Shown: positions 46,869 through 55,681, numbered from the stretch's first letter. The stretch is DNA of 64,000 nt from Sphingobacterium sp. PCS056 (GCF_023273895.1 NZ_CP096883.1:1860001-1924000); one strand, 5' to 3'. The notes: generated by a model from the sequence alone, not told the origin. Program-made: numbers and translations.

Positions 46869-48338
46869 TTACAAAACCTTTTTTAATAAAGTATTCCAAC
46901 CCACAAGGTCAGAAACAAATTTTTCCAGATCAGCAATTGCTACACGCTCTTGTTGCATCGAATCACGGTGACGAATAGTAACCATGTTATCTTCTAATGA
47001 TTGATGGTCAACTGTAATACAGATCGGTGTACCAATAGCATCTTGACGACGGTAACGTTTACCTATTGAATCTTTTTCATCATATTGAACATTGTAGTCT
47101 AATTTCAAAACAGACATAATCTCACGCGCTTTCTCCGGAAGACCATCTTTCTTGGTTAAAGGTAAGATAGCTGCTTTTACCGGTGCTATTGCAGGAGGGA
47201 ATTTCAATACAACACGGGAATCTTGTTTTTCATCTGTAGAAAGATCTTCTTGGACCAATGAATTACATAATACCGTTAAAAACAAACGATCTAAACCAAT
47301 CGATGTCTCTACCACGTAAGGGATATAATTTTGATTGATCTCGGTATCAAAATATTGCATTTTTTTACCAGAGAACTCTTGGTGTTGTTTCAAGTCAAAA
47401 TCTGTACGGGAATGAATACCTTCTACTTCTTTAAATCCAAATGGAAAATTGAATTCAATATCCACTGCTGCATTAGCATAATGTGCTAATTTATCATGAT
47501 CGTGGTAACGGTAATTATGTGGGTTAAACCCTAAAGCTAAATGCCATTTAAGACGAGTTTCTTTCCATTTGTTGTACCATTCCATTTCTGTACCTGGACG
47601 AACAAAAAATTGCAATTCCATTTGTTCAAATTCACGCATACGCATGATAAATTGACGCGCAATGACTTCGTTACGGAAAGCTTTACCTATCTGAGCGATT
47701 CCAAAAGGAATTTTCATACGGCCAGTTTTTTGCACGTTTAAGAAGTTAACAAAGATACCTTGAGCAGTTTCAGGACGTAAGTATACTTGTTCAGCACCAT
47801 CGGCCATTGCTCCCATCTGTGTAGCAAACATCAAGTTGAATTGACGAACATCAGTCCAGTTTTTTGTTCCAGAGACAGGACAAACAATATTATGATCTTC
47901 AATAATTGTTTTCAAACCAGCAAGGTCGTCAGCGTTTAAAGCAATGTTTAAAGCTTCTAATAAAGCAGTTGCTTTATCAGTTTTACCATCCGCTTCGTAA
48001 CGGGCTATTTTATCTTCGATCAACTGATCAGCACGGTAACGTTTTTTAGAATCTTTATTGTCGATCATGGGATCGTTAAATCCATCCACGTGACCTGAAG
48101 CTTTCCAAGTCGTTGGATGCATAAAAATAGCAGCATCGATACCGACAATGTTTTCATTCAATTGCACCATGGATTTCCACCAATAGGTCTTCAAGTTATT
48201 TTTCAATTCAGAACCTAATTGACCGTAGTCATAGACAGCACTTAAGCCATCATATATTTCACTCGATTGGAATACAAAACCATATTCCTTGGAGTGTGAT
48301 ACTATACTTTTAAAGAAGTCGTCTGTTTGTTTGCTCAT
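46869..48338 (-). CDS. glyS: Glycyl-tRNA synthetase, dimeric (alpha2) type
   Basis: Class II aminoacyl-tRNA synthetase that charges tRNA-Gly in the cytoplasm. 489 residues from ATG 48338; the TTG at 48347 would fall in a -7-like TATATTTG and is not chosen. Class II core is clear: motif 2 area QIGKAFRNEVIARQFIMRMREFEQ, substrate-binding LRPETAQGIFVNF, and motif 3 around VVETSIGLDRLFL. The C-terminal anticodon-binding domain is in about 375-489 (KAAILPLTKKDGL). This is the eukaryote/archaea-like single-chain enzyme rather than the alpha2beta2 type, as usual for Bacteroidota. Monocistronic, ends near a GC-rich hairpin. Confidence 0.96.
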   Translation of the reverse strand: MSKQTDDFFKSIVSHSKEYGFVFQSSEIYDGLSAVYDYGQLGSELKNNLKTYWWKSMVQLNENIVGIDAAIFMHPTTWKASGHVDGFNDPMIDNKDSKKRYRADQLIEDKIARYEADGKTDKATALLEALNIALNADDLAGLKTIIEDHNIVCPVSGTKNWTDVRQFNLMFATQMGAMADGAEQVYLRPETAQGIFVNFLNVQKTGRMKIPFGIAQIGKAFRNEVIARQFIMRMREFEQMELQFFVRPGTEMEWYNKWKETRLKWHLALGFNPHNYRYHDHDKLAHYANAAVDIEFNFPFGFKEVEGIHSRTDFDLKQHQEFSGKKMQYFDTEINQNYIPYVVETSIGLDRLFLTVLCNSLVQEDLSTDEKQDSRVVLKFPPAIAPVKAAILPLTKKDGLPEKAREIMSVLKLDYNVQYDEKDSIGKRYRRQDAIGTPICITVDHQSLEDNMVTIRHRDSMQQERVAIADLEKFVSDLVGWNTLLKKVL

Positions 48339-48445
48339 AAGTAGCAAATATAAATATTAGTATTTAGATTTCAGATAGTAGGGCTTAGATATTGCGATTT
48401 AGATTTTAGTACGACATGAATGCATACGTCCATCTGTGTGAAAAG

Positions 48446-48484
48446 CCTCTTTTGCAGCAATTGAAATGATTACTGCAAAAGGGG
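48446..48484 (-). terminator. Probable terminator of the FAH-M23-bcp operon
   Basis: Inverted repeat with arms 48446-48457 and 48473-48484 (CTTTTGCAG and complement, extended by a G-T wobble), followed on the minus strand by a short T stretch (GGCTTTTC). It begins 63 nt after the bcp stop. Confidence 0.5.
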
Positions 48485-48546
48485 GTTTCCAAAGTTGCCG
48501 ATATCACATGTGTTTTCTGTGAACCAGCAATAGGGTTATCTGCTCT

Positions 48547-49008
48547 CTATTTTATTAGATCACGGATTTGTTGTGAGGCATTTTTATTATCTACCTTTTT
48601 AACAATATGTGCAATATTTCCTTGTTCATCAATGACAAATGTTGTACGTGCTGTCCCCATGTATTTTTTGCCGTACATGTTTTTCTCGACCCATACGCCG
48701 TAGTCATTGACAATTTTTTGGTCTTCATCCACCAGCAGTTGAAAGGGTAGTTCATGCTTGTTGATAAATTTTTGATGCGATGCTTCTCCATCAATACTGA
48801 CACCTATAACTTCGAAACCTTCCTTTTTTAGAGACTGGTAATTATCTCTAAAATTGCAAGCTTCTGTCGTGCAGCCTGGCGTATTATCTTTTGGGTAGAA
48901 ATACAAAATTACTTTTGTGCCCATAAAATCTGACAAAGAAATGCTTTCTCCATTTTGGTTTGTAGCCGTTATTGCAGGTGCTTTTTGTCCTACTTCTAGT
49001 GTTGCCAT
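48547..49008 (-). CDS. bcp: Thioredoxin-dependent peroxiredoxin Bcp (BCP/PrxQ type)
   Basis: 153 residues. Peroxidatic Cys46 and resolving Cys51 lie in KDNTPGCTTEACNFRD, the PrxQ/BCP pattern with five-residue spacing. The N-terminal PAITATNQNGESISLSDF and VILYFYPKD are typical. Reduces hydrogen peroxide and organic peroxides with thioredoxin as donor, in the cytoplasm. Third gene of a minus-strand run: FAH-family hydrolase, M23 peptidase (stop 37 nt before this start), bcp. The functional link among the three is unclear. Confidence 0.95.
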   Translation of the reverse strand: MATLEVGQKAPAITATNQNGESISLSDFMGTKVILYFYPKDNTPGCTTEACNFRDNYQSLKKEGFEVIGVSIDGEASHQKFINKHELPFQLLVDEDQKIVNDYGVWVEKNMYGKKYMGTARTTFVIDEQGNIAHIVKKVDNKNASQQIRDLIK

Positions 49009-49045
49009 ATGGTATTATTATTAGTCTTACGTACTAAGATACTGA

Positions 49046-50767
49046 TTATCTCGTGAAATTGGCTTCATAAACCCTTACATTGTCTTTCCAATCTTTGACC
49101 TCCAGTTTAAAGTTGTGTTTTCCAGCACTTAAATTAGATTCAAAAGTATGCCAAATATGACGGTTTTTAGGGTCATACTTCATCAGTACCCATTCGCCAT
49201 CGATATAGGCATTAAAGGATTGAATACCGGATAAATTATCTGAAATGGTAAAGTCGATCTGTTTCTGGGCAGAGACATTTTTATTATTTATTAAATTACG
49301 AGCCGTAATCGTTGGTGCGATTGTATCGACTGCAATATAGAAATCGCCAAAACTGCGTACCGATCCTGTCACTAAGCCATTTTCATATTTTCCTCCTTGA
49401 GATCCACCATCAGTGGACATAAGCATTGCTTTGCTGTAAAGTTCCTTTGTGAGCTCTGCAGTTGGTCTAATGCTTAATATGTACGAACCAAATACAGGAG
49501 TAAATTTATTATGAATACGCTGAAGTTGCGAGTAGGCATTGACAGGTTTGGGACCTTCGCTATATGTAAAATTCAGATTGTCGTACAAGGTGTTTTTAGG
49601 AACAGTCACCTTTACATTATCAGCTTGAAAAACATTGTCAAGTAGAAAATTGAAGTACTTTCCTGCGTTTGATGGAGTATTTTTCACCACGTAGGTAGCA
49701 TCCCTTTGCACTTCAAAATTTATTTCTGTTGCATTACCCTGTACATCTTTTACAACGTAGCGAACTTGATGCACTTGGTCATCTTGGAGCTCCATAACAC
49801 CATTATTTTCCAATTGATAGTAGATGTCTATCGGGTTTCCAGGCTGCTTGAAACTTTTTTGTACGCGAACATTCGATTTTTTCCAGTAGGGGTAATCGAT
49901 GTACGAATGGATAGCACGTGTTTTATCAAATGGAATTGCTTCGAATAGGACAGTGCTGATATTTTTGTTGTCCAAAAACAGTTCAATCGAGTATACTCCA
50001 TACGTAAAGGAAATGCCTTTGCGTTTATCCACGGTGTTAATCCCTAAACCAAATCTGCCATTAACAGGAATGGGAGAGTTACCAGAAAGACTATAGTTGC
50101 CATTTGCAAGCGCTTTTACAGTCTGGTGTCTTCTTGGTGTATTTTCATTGAAAATGGGGTCTGCAAGATCATAAACTGTTAGACCTCGAATAATGGGTTT
50201 AGTATCATCGGGAAAGGTAAGTCCGAATAATTGAGTGTTAAAAGGAAGTTGCTGCTTTGTGTCTCGGATTTCAAAATGAAGATGTGGTCCTGCCGAACCA
50301 CCCGTATTACCAGAGTTGGCTAAAAGCTGACCTTTTTTTAAATTAAACTGCCCTGGTTTTAGAAATAAATCAACATCAAAGCGCTTTTGTTTATATTGTT
50401 CTGCTTTTATAAAAGCATTTAGTTCATTGTTGAAGCTTTCTAAATGTAAATATACAGAAGTATACCCGTTAGGATGATCGACATAAACCGAATTTCCGCC
50501 ACCACCAATTTGTACACGAATACGTGACACAAAACCATCTGCTACAGCATAAACAGGTATATTAATTTTCTGCTGTGTGCGGTAATCATCGCCACCATGA
50601 AAATGAGTAGCCCTCAATTCGCCAAATGAACCAGATGCCTGTGGAGCGATATCCATAGGCCGTCTAAAGTAATTTTGTGGATATTGACGATGTTTGATGA
50701 TATCTTGTGCTTGTATCGTTGTCGTAGCTAGAGTGAGCAGACTGATTATAAAACTTAATTTCTTCAT
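49046..50767 (-). CDS. Exported M23 family metallopeptidase
   Basis: 573 residues with a signal peptide (ending TTIQAQ). The M23 (LytM) domain is N-terminal (about 45-170): ATHFHGGDDYRT with the zinc ligands His and Asp, then SGNTGGSAGPHLHFEIRDT with the HxH pair. It is followed by a long beta-rich C-terminal region (about 180-573) with Ig-like or fibronectin-like segments, probably substrate-binding. The normal role of this class is cleavage of peptidoglycan cross-bridges or activation of amidases. The active-site residues seem complete, so activity is likely. Located 6 nt after the FAH-family gene and 37 nt before bcp. Confidence 0.9.
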   Translation of the reverse strand: MKKLSFIISLLTLATTTIQAQDIIKHRQYPQNYFRRPMDIAPQASGSFGELRATHFHGGDDYRTQQKINIPVYAVADGFVSRIRVQIGGGGNSVYVDHPNGYTSVYLHLESFNNELNAFIKAEQYKQKRFDVDLFLKPGQFNLKKGQLLANSGNTGGSAGPHLHFEIRDTKQQLPFNTQLFGLTFPDDTKPIIRGLTVYDLADPIFNENTPRRHQTVKALANGNYSLSGNSPIPVNGRFGLGINTVDKRKGISFTYGVYSIELFLDNKNISTVLFEAIPFDKTRAIHSYIDYPYWKKSNVRVQKSFKQPGNPIDIYYQLENNGVMELQDDQVHQVRYVVKDVQGNATEINFEVQRDATYVVKNTPSNAGKYFNFLLDNVFQADNVKVTVPKNTLYDNLNFTYSEGPKPVNAYSQLQRIHNKFTPVFGSYILSIRPTAELTKELYSKAMLMSTDGGSQGGKYENGLVTGSVRSFGDFYIAVDTIAPTITARNLINNKNVSAQKQIDFTISDNLSGIQSFNAYIDGEWVLMKYDPKNRHIWHTFESNLSAGKHNFKLEVKDWKDNVRVYEANFTR

Positions 50768-50773
50768 AATCGC

Positions 50774-51385
50774 TTACTTAATAACACAACTAAACATTTG
50801 CTCTTGACCGATATATCCAACTAAAGTATCACCAATAATTACTGGTCCCACGCCTGCCGGAGTTCCTGTATAAATTAAGTCTCCTTTTCGTAAAGTAATG
50901 AACTTGGATATATATACAATTAGATCTTCGTAAGAAAAAATCATATCTTTTGTATTTCCCTGTTGTACAAGCTCAGTATTCTTGACTAATGAAAAATCAA
51001 GATTTTTAAGATCACCTAAATTTTCTTTAGGTATCAGTGTACTGATAACTGCTGAACCGTCAAAAGATTTCGCAAGTTCCCAAGGTAGCCCCTTTTCTTT
51101 ATGTTTTTGTTGTATATCTCGAGCTGTAAAATCTATTCCTAATCCGATGGCATCAAAATATGTATGTGCAAATTTGGCACTTATATGTTTACCCTCTTTA
51201 CAGACACGTAAAACGATTTCAGCTTCATAATGAATGTCATTCGAAAAATCGGGGTAATAGAAGTCTTTGTTGTCTTTTAGTAAAGCTGTATCTGGTTTCA
51301 TGAAAACAACGGGTTCTTTGGGAATGGGGTTGTTGAGTTCTTTAGCGTGGTCTATATAGTTGCGGCCTATAGCAATAACTTTCAT
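50774..51385 (-). CDS. Fumarylacetoacetate hydrolase (FAH) family protein
   Basis: 203 residues, the short single-domain form related to fumarylpyruvate or acylpyruvate hydrolases (YcgM/FAHD1 type). Metal-binding residues are visible: YEAEIVLRV with the acidic ligands, and GIDFTARDIQQKHKEKGLPW, followed by YTGTPAGVGPV. Such enzymes hydrolyse carbon-carbon bonds of acylpyruvates or act as oxaloacetate decarboxylases, using Mg or Mn in the cytoplasm. First gene of the unit with M23 peptidase (gap 6 nt) and bcp. The upstream intergenic region holds the large palindrome at 51538-51585. Confidence 0.9.
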   Translation of the reverse strand: MKVIAIGRNYIDHAKELNNPIPKEPVVFMKPDTALLKDNKDFYYPDFSNDIHYEAEIVLRVCKEGKHISAKFAHTYFDAIGLGIDFTARDIQQKHKEKGLPWELAKSFDGSAVISTLIPKENLGDLKNLDFSLVKNTELVQQGNTKDMIFSYEDLIVYISKFITLRKGDLIYTGTPAGVGPVIIGDTLVGYIGQEQMFSCVIK

Positions 51386-51516
51386 CGTGATCTATCTTAA
51401 AATTAAGGCACCTGAGTATATGAGTTTTGGTGCGGAATATACAAACTTAGCAAATGTAGAAAGTAATTCAAATTGATTCGAGCTAAATACCTACCATATT
51501 AGAATTTAAAAGAGGT

Positions 51517-51585
51517 TTAATAGAGATATAACAGGGGGTTAATAGGGGGTTAATAGGGGTATACCCCTATTAACCCCCTATTAAC
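51517..51585. repeat. Array of 11-bp repeats ending in a perfect 48-bp palindrome
   Basis: Units with consensus TTAATAGGGGG start at 51517 (TTAATAGAGAT), 51528 (ATAACAGGGGG), 51539 (TTAATAGGGGG) and 51550 (TTAATAGGGGT), an exact 11-bp period. Two inverted units follow (51563-51573 and 51574-51584). Positions 51538-51585 form a 48-bp perfect palindrome centred between 51561 and 51562 (24 base pairs per arm, no loop). No T tract follows on either strand. Confidence 0.9.
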
Positions 51586-51631
51586 TCTAGGTAAAAGGTA
51601 TATTATTCCTAAATAAATCATATATTTTGTA

Positions 51632-51639
51632 TATATTTG
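51632..51639 (+). promoter_or_regulatory. Candidate -7 element for the DUF6266 gene
   Basis: TATATTTG matches the Bacteroidota TAnnTTTG consensus 56 nt before the ATG. No matching TTG at the expected -33 distance was found. Confidence 0.35.
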
Positions 51640-51695
51640 GTATTGAGTAGGATAAGTGTGATTGTGCAACCAGAACAATATAAACTAATAAACCG

Positions 51696-52334
51696 ATGGC
51701 AATTCAAGAAAACGGTCCTAATGGACTTTTTAAAGGTAAAGTGGGTTCAGTATATGGTTATGAGCTCAACGGACAGAATATTATAAGAGGCGCTCGTAGA
51801 AAAAGTAACAAACCACCGAGTGAAGCAGTACTGTTGAATCGACAGAAAATCAAAGTTGCGGGTAACTTTATGCGGCCTATAAAAAGTCTGTTGCAATATG
51901 GATACCGTAATATTGCGCCCAAAGGAAGCAAAATCGGTCCATTTCAATTGGCACAACAACACATCTTAAAGGAAACAATGGAATTGGACGCAGATTGCCA
52001 ATATTATGTCAATGTAGAAAAAGTTTTTATTTTTAAAGGTCCTCTTTCTCCTCCGGTAGGATGTTCAGTAGAGAAACATGGCAAGATGCTACATGTCAAA
52101 TGGACTGCTATTCCTGATTATGCAGATAAAATGTTTAAAATAAATGTTGCTTTATTCAATACCAATAACTTTATCCAGCTTGATATTGGTATTGCAGAGG
52201 TTAATCAAGGGGCATGTACGATACCGTTAGTAGGATATGGTGATGCAGGAGTTCCAATTCACGTTTATTTAGGAATTTGGGATTCTTTACATGATCTGCT
52301 TTCTGATTCCGTGTATTGCGGTATTGTCGAATAG
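51696..52334 (+). CDS. DUF6266 family protein
   Basis: 212 residues, no signal peptide or membrane helix. Family-typical N-terminus GPNGLFKGKVGSVYGYELNGQN, then a basic stretch with RGARRKSNKPP and a KGSKIGPFQLAQQHI segment. The remainder is predominantly beta-strand, possibly fibronectin-like (LSPPVGCSVEKHGKMLHVKW, VPIHVYLGIWDS). DUF6266 proteins are largely confined to Bacteroidota and have no known function. The basic N-terminus might bind nucleic acid but this is speculative. The upstream region carries the 11-bp repeat array and a 48-bp palindrome. HAD phosphatase follows after 32 nt on the same strand. Confidence 0.8.
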   Translation: MAIQENGPNGLFKGKVGSVYGYELNGQNIIRGARRKSNKPPSEAVLLNRQKIKVAGNFMRPIKSLLQYGYRNIAPKGSKIGPFQLAQQHILKETMELDADCQYYVNVEKVFIFKGPLSPPVGCSVEKHGKMLHVKWTAIPDYADKMFKINVALFNTNNFIQLDIGIAEVNQGACTIPLVGYGDAGVPIHVYLGIWDSLHDLLSDSVYCGIVE

Positions 52335-52366
52335 GAATTGCCCTAGGGTTTACCTATTTTTAACGG

Positions 52367-53017
52367 ATGAAAGATTTAAGAGCTGTATTTTTTGATTTTG
52401 ATGGGACCTTGGTAGATTCTGAACGTTTTTATTTTGAAGCATGGAAACCCATTCTTAAACAGCACTTTGCTGTTGATTTGGATTTCGAGACTTGGATTCA
52501 GTATTTTGCAGGACATACTTTGGCCCGTAATATACTAACGATGCAAGAACTCTGGGGAGTTGATGTTAAGGAAGAATTCATGTGGAAAAGTACTAGGGAA
52601 AATTATGCAAATCAAGATATGTTAACGATCCCTTTGATGCCACACGCAAGAGAATTAATTGATTTTTTGGTGGAAAGGGACATTCAGATGGGTTTAGTGA
52701 CTTCCAATTTTAGGCCAACCGTTGAGCGCATGCTTGAGCATTACGGCTTGTTGCAACATTTTTCATGGTTCGTAACGCGTGAAGATGTTGTTAATCCTAA
52801 GCCGAACCCAACTTGTTATCAAAAAGCCTTGTTATTATCCGGTTTTGATACATCAGAAGTCGTTGCTGTAGAGGATACCGCTACAGGATCTCGTGCTGCA
52901 TATGATGCCGGATTGACATGTATTGCTGTAACAAAGCAAAAAGCTGAACGTGATCGCTTGGATTTTGTCAACCATCTTTTATTCGATCTTAAGGAGGTTA
53001 ATGACCTACTCAGATAG
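52367..53017 (+). CDS. HAD superfamily phosphatase (beta-phosphoglucomutase-like)
   Basis: 216 residues, cytoplasmic. All four HAD motifs are present: motif I FDFDGTLVDS (nucleophile Asp and acid/base Asp), motif II TSNFRPTVERML, motif III lysine in NPKPNPTCY, motif IV VEDTATGSRAA. A four-helix cap (about 18-80) marks it as the subclass I group containing beta-phosphoglucomutase and phosphoglycolate phosphatase. The substrate, a small phosphorylated metabolite, is not identified. Same strand as the DUF6266 gene (32-nt gap), possibly co-transcribed. Confidence 0.9.
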   Translation: MKDLRAVFFDFDGTLVDSERFYFEAWKPILKQHFAVDLDFETWIQYFAGHTLARNILTMQELWGVDVKEEFMWKSTRENYANQDMLTIPLMPHARELIDFLVERDIQMGLVTSNFRPTVERMLEHYGLLQHFSWFVTREDVVNPKPNPTCYQKALLLSGFDTSEVVAVEDTATGSRAAYDAGLTCIAVTKQKAERDRLDFVNHLLFDLKEVNDLLR

Positions 53018-53106
53018 TTTTATGTAATTTTTTATAAAAATTAATCGTTTTAGCTTTGTTATTTTTAATATTATCTTTAATATTACAGCAGTAAGAATAC
53101 CTTATT

Positions 53107-53607
53107 ATGATGAATCGAAGAACCCTTGTTAAGCAGTTATTTATTATCGCAGGAGGAATCGCCATATTGCCTTCTTGTCTTCGTGAACAAGGGGGAGCAT
53201 CAATTGTGCTCCAAAATATTAAGTTATCAGCTTCAGATGAAGATTTTTTGGCAAAGCTTGCTGAAATTGTTATTCCTAAAACAGACTCTCCAGGAGGATT
53301 AGAACTAAATTTGCATTTATTTGTGATGAAGATGGTCGATGATTGCGAAAGTCCTGAAAATCAACAGCATTTTTTGAAGGGGCTAGCTATAATGAAAGAG
53401 CGATTGGACTCGATTACGCTGGATCAAACTTTAAGCTCTTTAACGGCTTTGGAGAACGAAAAAGAGGGAGATGAAGCTGCTTTTTTCAAGATATTCAAGA
53501 ACCGCACTATTCAAGGTTATCTAAATTCTGAATATGTAATGAAGAATAAATTGATTTATAAATTGATTCCTGGTCCTTATGAGCCTGCAGTAAAATTAAA
53601 AGCATAA
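53107..53607 (+). CDS. Gluconate 2-dehydrogenase subunit 3 family protein (small subunit of GMC dehydrogenase)
   Basis: 166 residues. The N-terminus NRRTLVKQLFIIAGGIAILPSC has a double arginine followed by a hydrophobic stretch and a cysteine (LPSC), so a Tat-exported lipoprotein is likely. Mature part is helical with a pattern typical of the subunit 3 family (SDEDFLAKLAEIVIPKTDSPG). This small subunit is needed for export or assembly of the flavoprotein. The GMC large-subunit gene starts 1 nt after the stop. A second ATG (53110) is a possible start. Confidence 0.85.
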   Translation: MMNRRTLVKQLFIIAGGIAILPSCLREQGGASIVLQNIKLSASDEDFLAKLAEIVIPKTDSPGGLELNLHLFVMKMVDDCESPENQQHFLKGLAIMKERLDSITLDQTLSSLTALENEKEGDEAAFFKIFKNRTIQGYLNSEYVMKNKLIYKLIPGPYEPAVKLKA

Positions 53608-53608
53608 A

Positions 53609-55324
53609 ATGGCAAATATTAATATAGATAGTCAAAAGAATAGAACTTACGATGCAATTGTGATCGGTTCGGGGATCAGTGGTGGATGGTCTGCTAAGGA
53701 ATTGTGCGAAAAGGGGTTGAAGACTTTGGTTTTAGAGCGAGGTCGGGATGTGAAGCACATTAAAGATTATCCAACCACCAATATGAATCCTTGGGAATTT
53801 GAACATCGCAATGAGATGCCTTATGCCATAAAACAGGAAAATCCAATCGTTAGTAAATGTTATGCCTTTCACGAAGATGCGGCTCATTTTTTTGTCAAAG
53901 ATAAAGAGCATCCTTATGTACAAGATAAACCTTTTGATTGGATTCGCGGATATCAAGTAGGGGGCAAGTCGCTTTTATGGGCGAGACAGACACAACGTTG
54001 GTCTGACTTTGACTTTGAAGGTCCAGCTCGTGATGGTTTTGCTGTGGACTGGCCTATTCGTTATGCCGATTTAAAACCATGGTATGATTATGTTGAAAAA
54101 TTTGCAGGGATTGCTGGCGATAAGGATGGTCTGCCCGAATTGCCTGACGGTGAATTTTTACCAGGATATCCGCTAAATATGGTAGAAAAATATTTCAAGC
54201 AATCGGTATCCTCTCAATATCCAGAGCGGAAAGTAATTTCAGCACGCTGTGCACACCTTTCCAAACCGAATCAAATTCATTTTGATCAAGGACGTGTACA
54301 ATGTCAAAATCGTACTTTATGTCAACGAGGTTGTCCATTTGGAGGTTACTTTAGCTCCAATGCCGTAACGTTGCCTTGGGCTGCAAAAACAGGAAATATG
54401 ACTCTCCGTCCTTTTTCTGTAGTTCATTCTATTTTATATGATGAACAAAAAGGTAAAGCTGTAGGTGTTCGCGTGATCGACACCAATACCAAGGAGGAAA
54501 TCGATTTTTATGCGCGTATTATCTTTGTCAATGCAGCAGCAATCAATACAAATTTAATTTTGTTGAATTCGAAATCCAATCGTTTTCCTAATGGTCTAGG
54601 TAACGACTCGGGTGTACTGGGAAAATATGTTGCTTTTCATAACTATAGTGCCCGGATTTATGCAGAGTATGAAGGACTACAAGATTATACTACTGAAGGA
54701 AGAAACCCAGCGGGTGGGGGATATATTCCTCGATTTAGAAATTTACATAAACAAGAAACGAACTTTCTTCGTGGATATGCGGCAGGTTTTGGTGCTTATC
54801 GTGGTACCTCTGCTGATCGCTCAGGTGCTGGGGAATCCTTGAAAAATAATTTATTAAATCCGAAATTAGGCAATTGGCAAGTCGGTTCCCATATGATGGG
54901 AGAAACGATTCCAAAAGAATCTGGCCAAGTAACATTGGATACAAAGAAAACAGATGATTGGGGAGTTCCTTTACTTCATATTGCTGTCGATTACGATGAT
55001 AATGACGCAAAGATGAAGAAAGATTATCTCGATACGATGGAGGATATGTTTAAGACTGCCGGATTTACCAATATTCGACGTGATGATGGTAGTCAGGCTC
55101 CAGGCCTGGACATTCATGAAATGGGGGGAGCGCGTATGGGCTTGGACCCCAAAACGTCTATACTAAATAAGTGGAATCAAATGCATTCGGTACCCAATGT
55201 TTTTGTTACAGATGGTGCAGCAATGACATCAACTTCTACTCAAAATCCTTCTCTAACTTATATGGCTTTTTCTGCTCGTGCAGTGGATTATGCGATAGCA
55301 GAAATGAAAAAAGGAAATCTATAA
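53609..55324 (+). CDS. GMC family FAD-dependent oxidoreductase (sugar/gluconate dehydrogenase large subunit type)
   Basis: 571 residues. N-terminal FAD-binding motif DAIVIGSGISGGWSAKELCEKG, a second nucleotide-binding stretch GYQVGGKSLLWARQTQRW, and the GMC C-terminal His-Asn pair in DIHEMGGARMG and TQNPSLTYMA. It lacks its own signal peptide, as expected if it is exported bound to the Tat-type small subunit. Likely oxidises a sugar or sugar acid in the periplasm with electrons passed to a membrane cytochrome c, but no cytochrome gene is adjacent. One nt after the small-subunit gene. Ends at a strong hairpin. Lies upstream of the SusCD locus but is probably separately transcribed. Confidence 0.9.
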   Translation: MANINIDSQKNRTYDAIVIGSGISGGWSAKELCEKGLKTLVLERGRDVKHIKDYPTTNMNPWEFEHRNEMPYAIKQENPIVSKCYAFHEDAAHFFVKDKEHPYVQDKPFDWIRGYQVGGKSLLWARQTQRWSDFDFEGPARDGFAVDWPIRYADLKPWYDYVEKFAGIAGDKDGLPELPDGEFLPGYPLNMVEKYFKQSVSSQYPERKVISARCAHLSKPNQIHFDQGRVQCQNRTLCQRGCPFGGYFSSNAVTLPWAAKTGNMTLRPFSVVHSILYDEQKGKAVGVRVIDTNTKEEIDFYARIIFVNAAAINTNLILLNSKSNRFPNGLGNDSGVLGKYVAFHNYSARIYAEYEGLQDYTTEGRNPAGGGYIPRFRNLHKQETNFLRGYAAGFGAYRGTSADRSGAGESLKNNLLNPKLGNWQVGSHMMGETIPKESGQVTLDTKKTDDWGVPLLHIAVDYDDNDAKMKKDYLDTMEDMFKTAGFTNIRRDDGSQAPGLDIHEMGGARMGLDPKTSILNKWNQMHSVPNVFVTDGAAMTSTSTQNPSLTYMAFSARAVDYAIAEMKKGNL

Positions 55325-55332
55325 GATTTATT

Positions 55333-55369
55333 AAAGATTAAGCTTTTTTTAGAAAAAAGCTTAATCTTT
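55333..55369 (+). terminator. Strong terminator of the GMC operon
   Basis: Perfect 17-bp stem (55333-55349 / 55353-55369) with a 3-nt loop, 9 nt beyond the GMC stop codon. Confidence 0.85.
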
Positions 55370-55661
55370 AAAATTAAAATGCTAATTTAAACCAATCTTG
55401 ATTAATGATTATCTGATTTAATCAAGTTACAATAGTCTAGAAAATCCTTGAAACAGCACTGGTGATGCGGTGTATTTAAGATTATTGTGCAATTTATAGA
55501 CTCAAGCTTGAAGAAGAAATTATGATATCATGACCAATTATAATGGAAGTTCTCTCTTGAAATATAAATCGAGTTAAAAAAATAATAACCATACTGAATT
55601 AAAAAAATTGTTATAGTGTCTTTGAAAGGGAATTCTATTACAATCTTTATTTTTCTAATAA

Positions 55662-55681
55662 GCTAAAACGATTAAACAAAT
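55662..55681 (+). repeat. 20-bp direct repeat upstream of susC, copy 1
   Basis: GCTAAAACGATTAAACAAAT. Identical to copy 2 at 55819-55838, 157 bp downstream (about 15 helical turns at 10.5 bp). Contains AAACG, typical of LacI-type half-sites. Likely an operator. Confidence 0.6.

Larger units (their letters stand above)
51386..51695. other. 310-bp divergent intergenic region with palindrome
   Basis: Lies between divergent FAH and DUF6266 genes. It contains an array of 11-bp units (51517-51585) forming a perfect 48-bp palindrome, and downstream a -7-like TATATTTG (51632-51639). No gene is seen. Confidence 0.6.

Noticed and set aside
51538..51585. Reading the palindrome as an intrinsic terminator
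   Set aside because: There is no T tract on either side and it lies in a gap between divergent gene starts, not ends.
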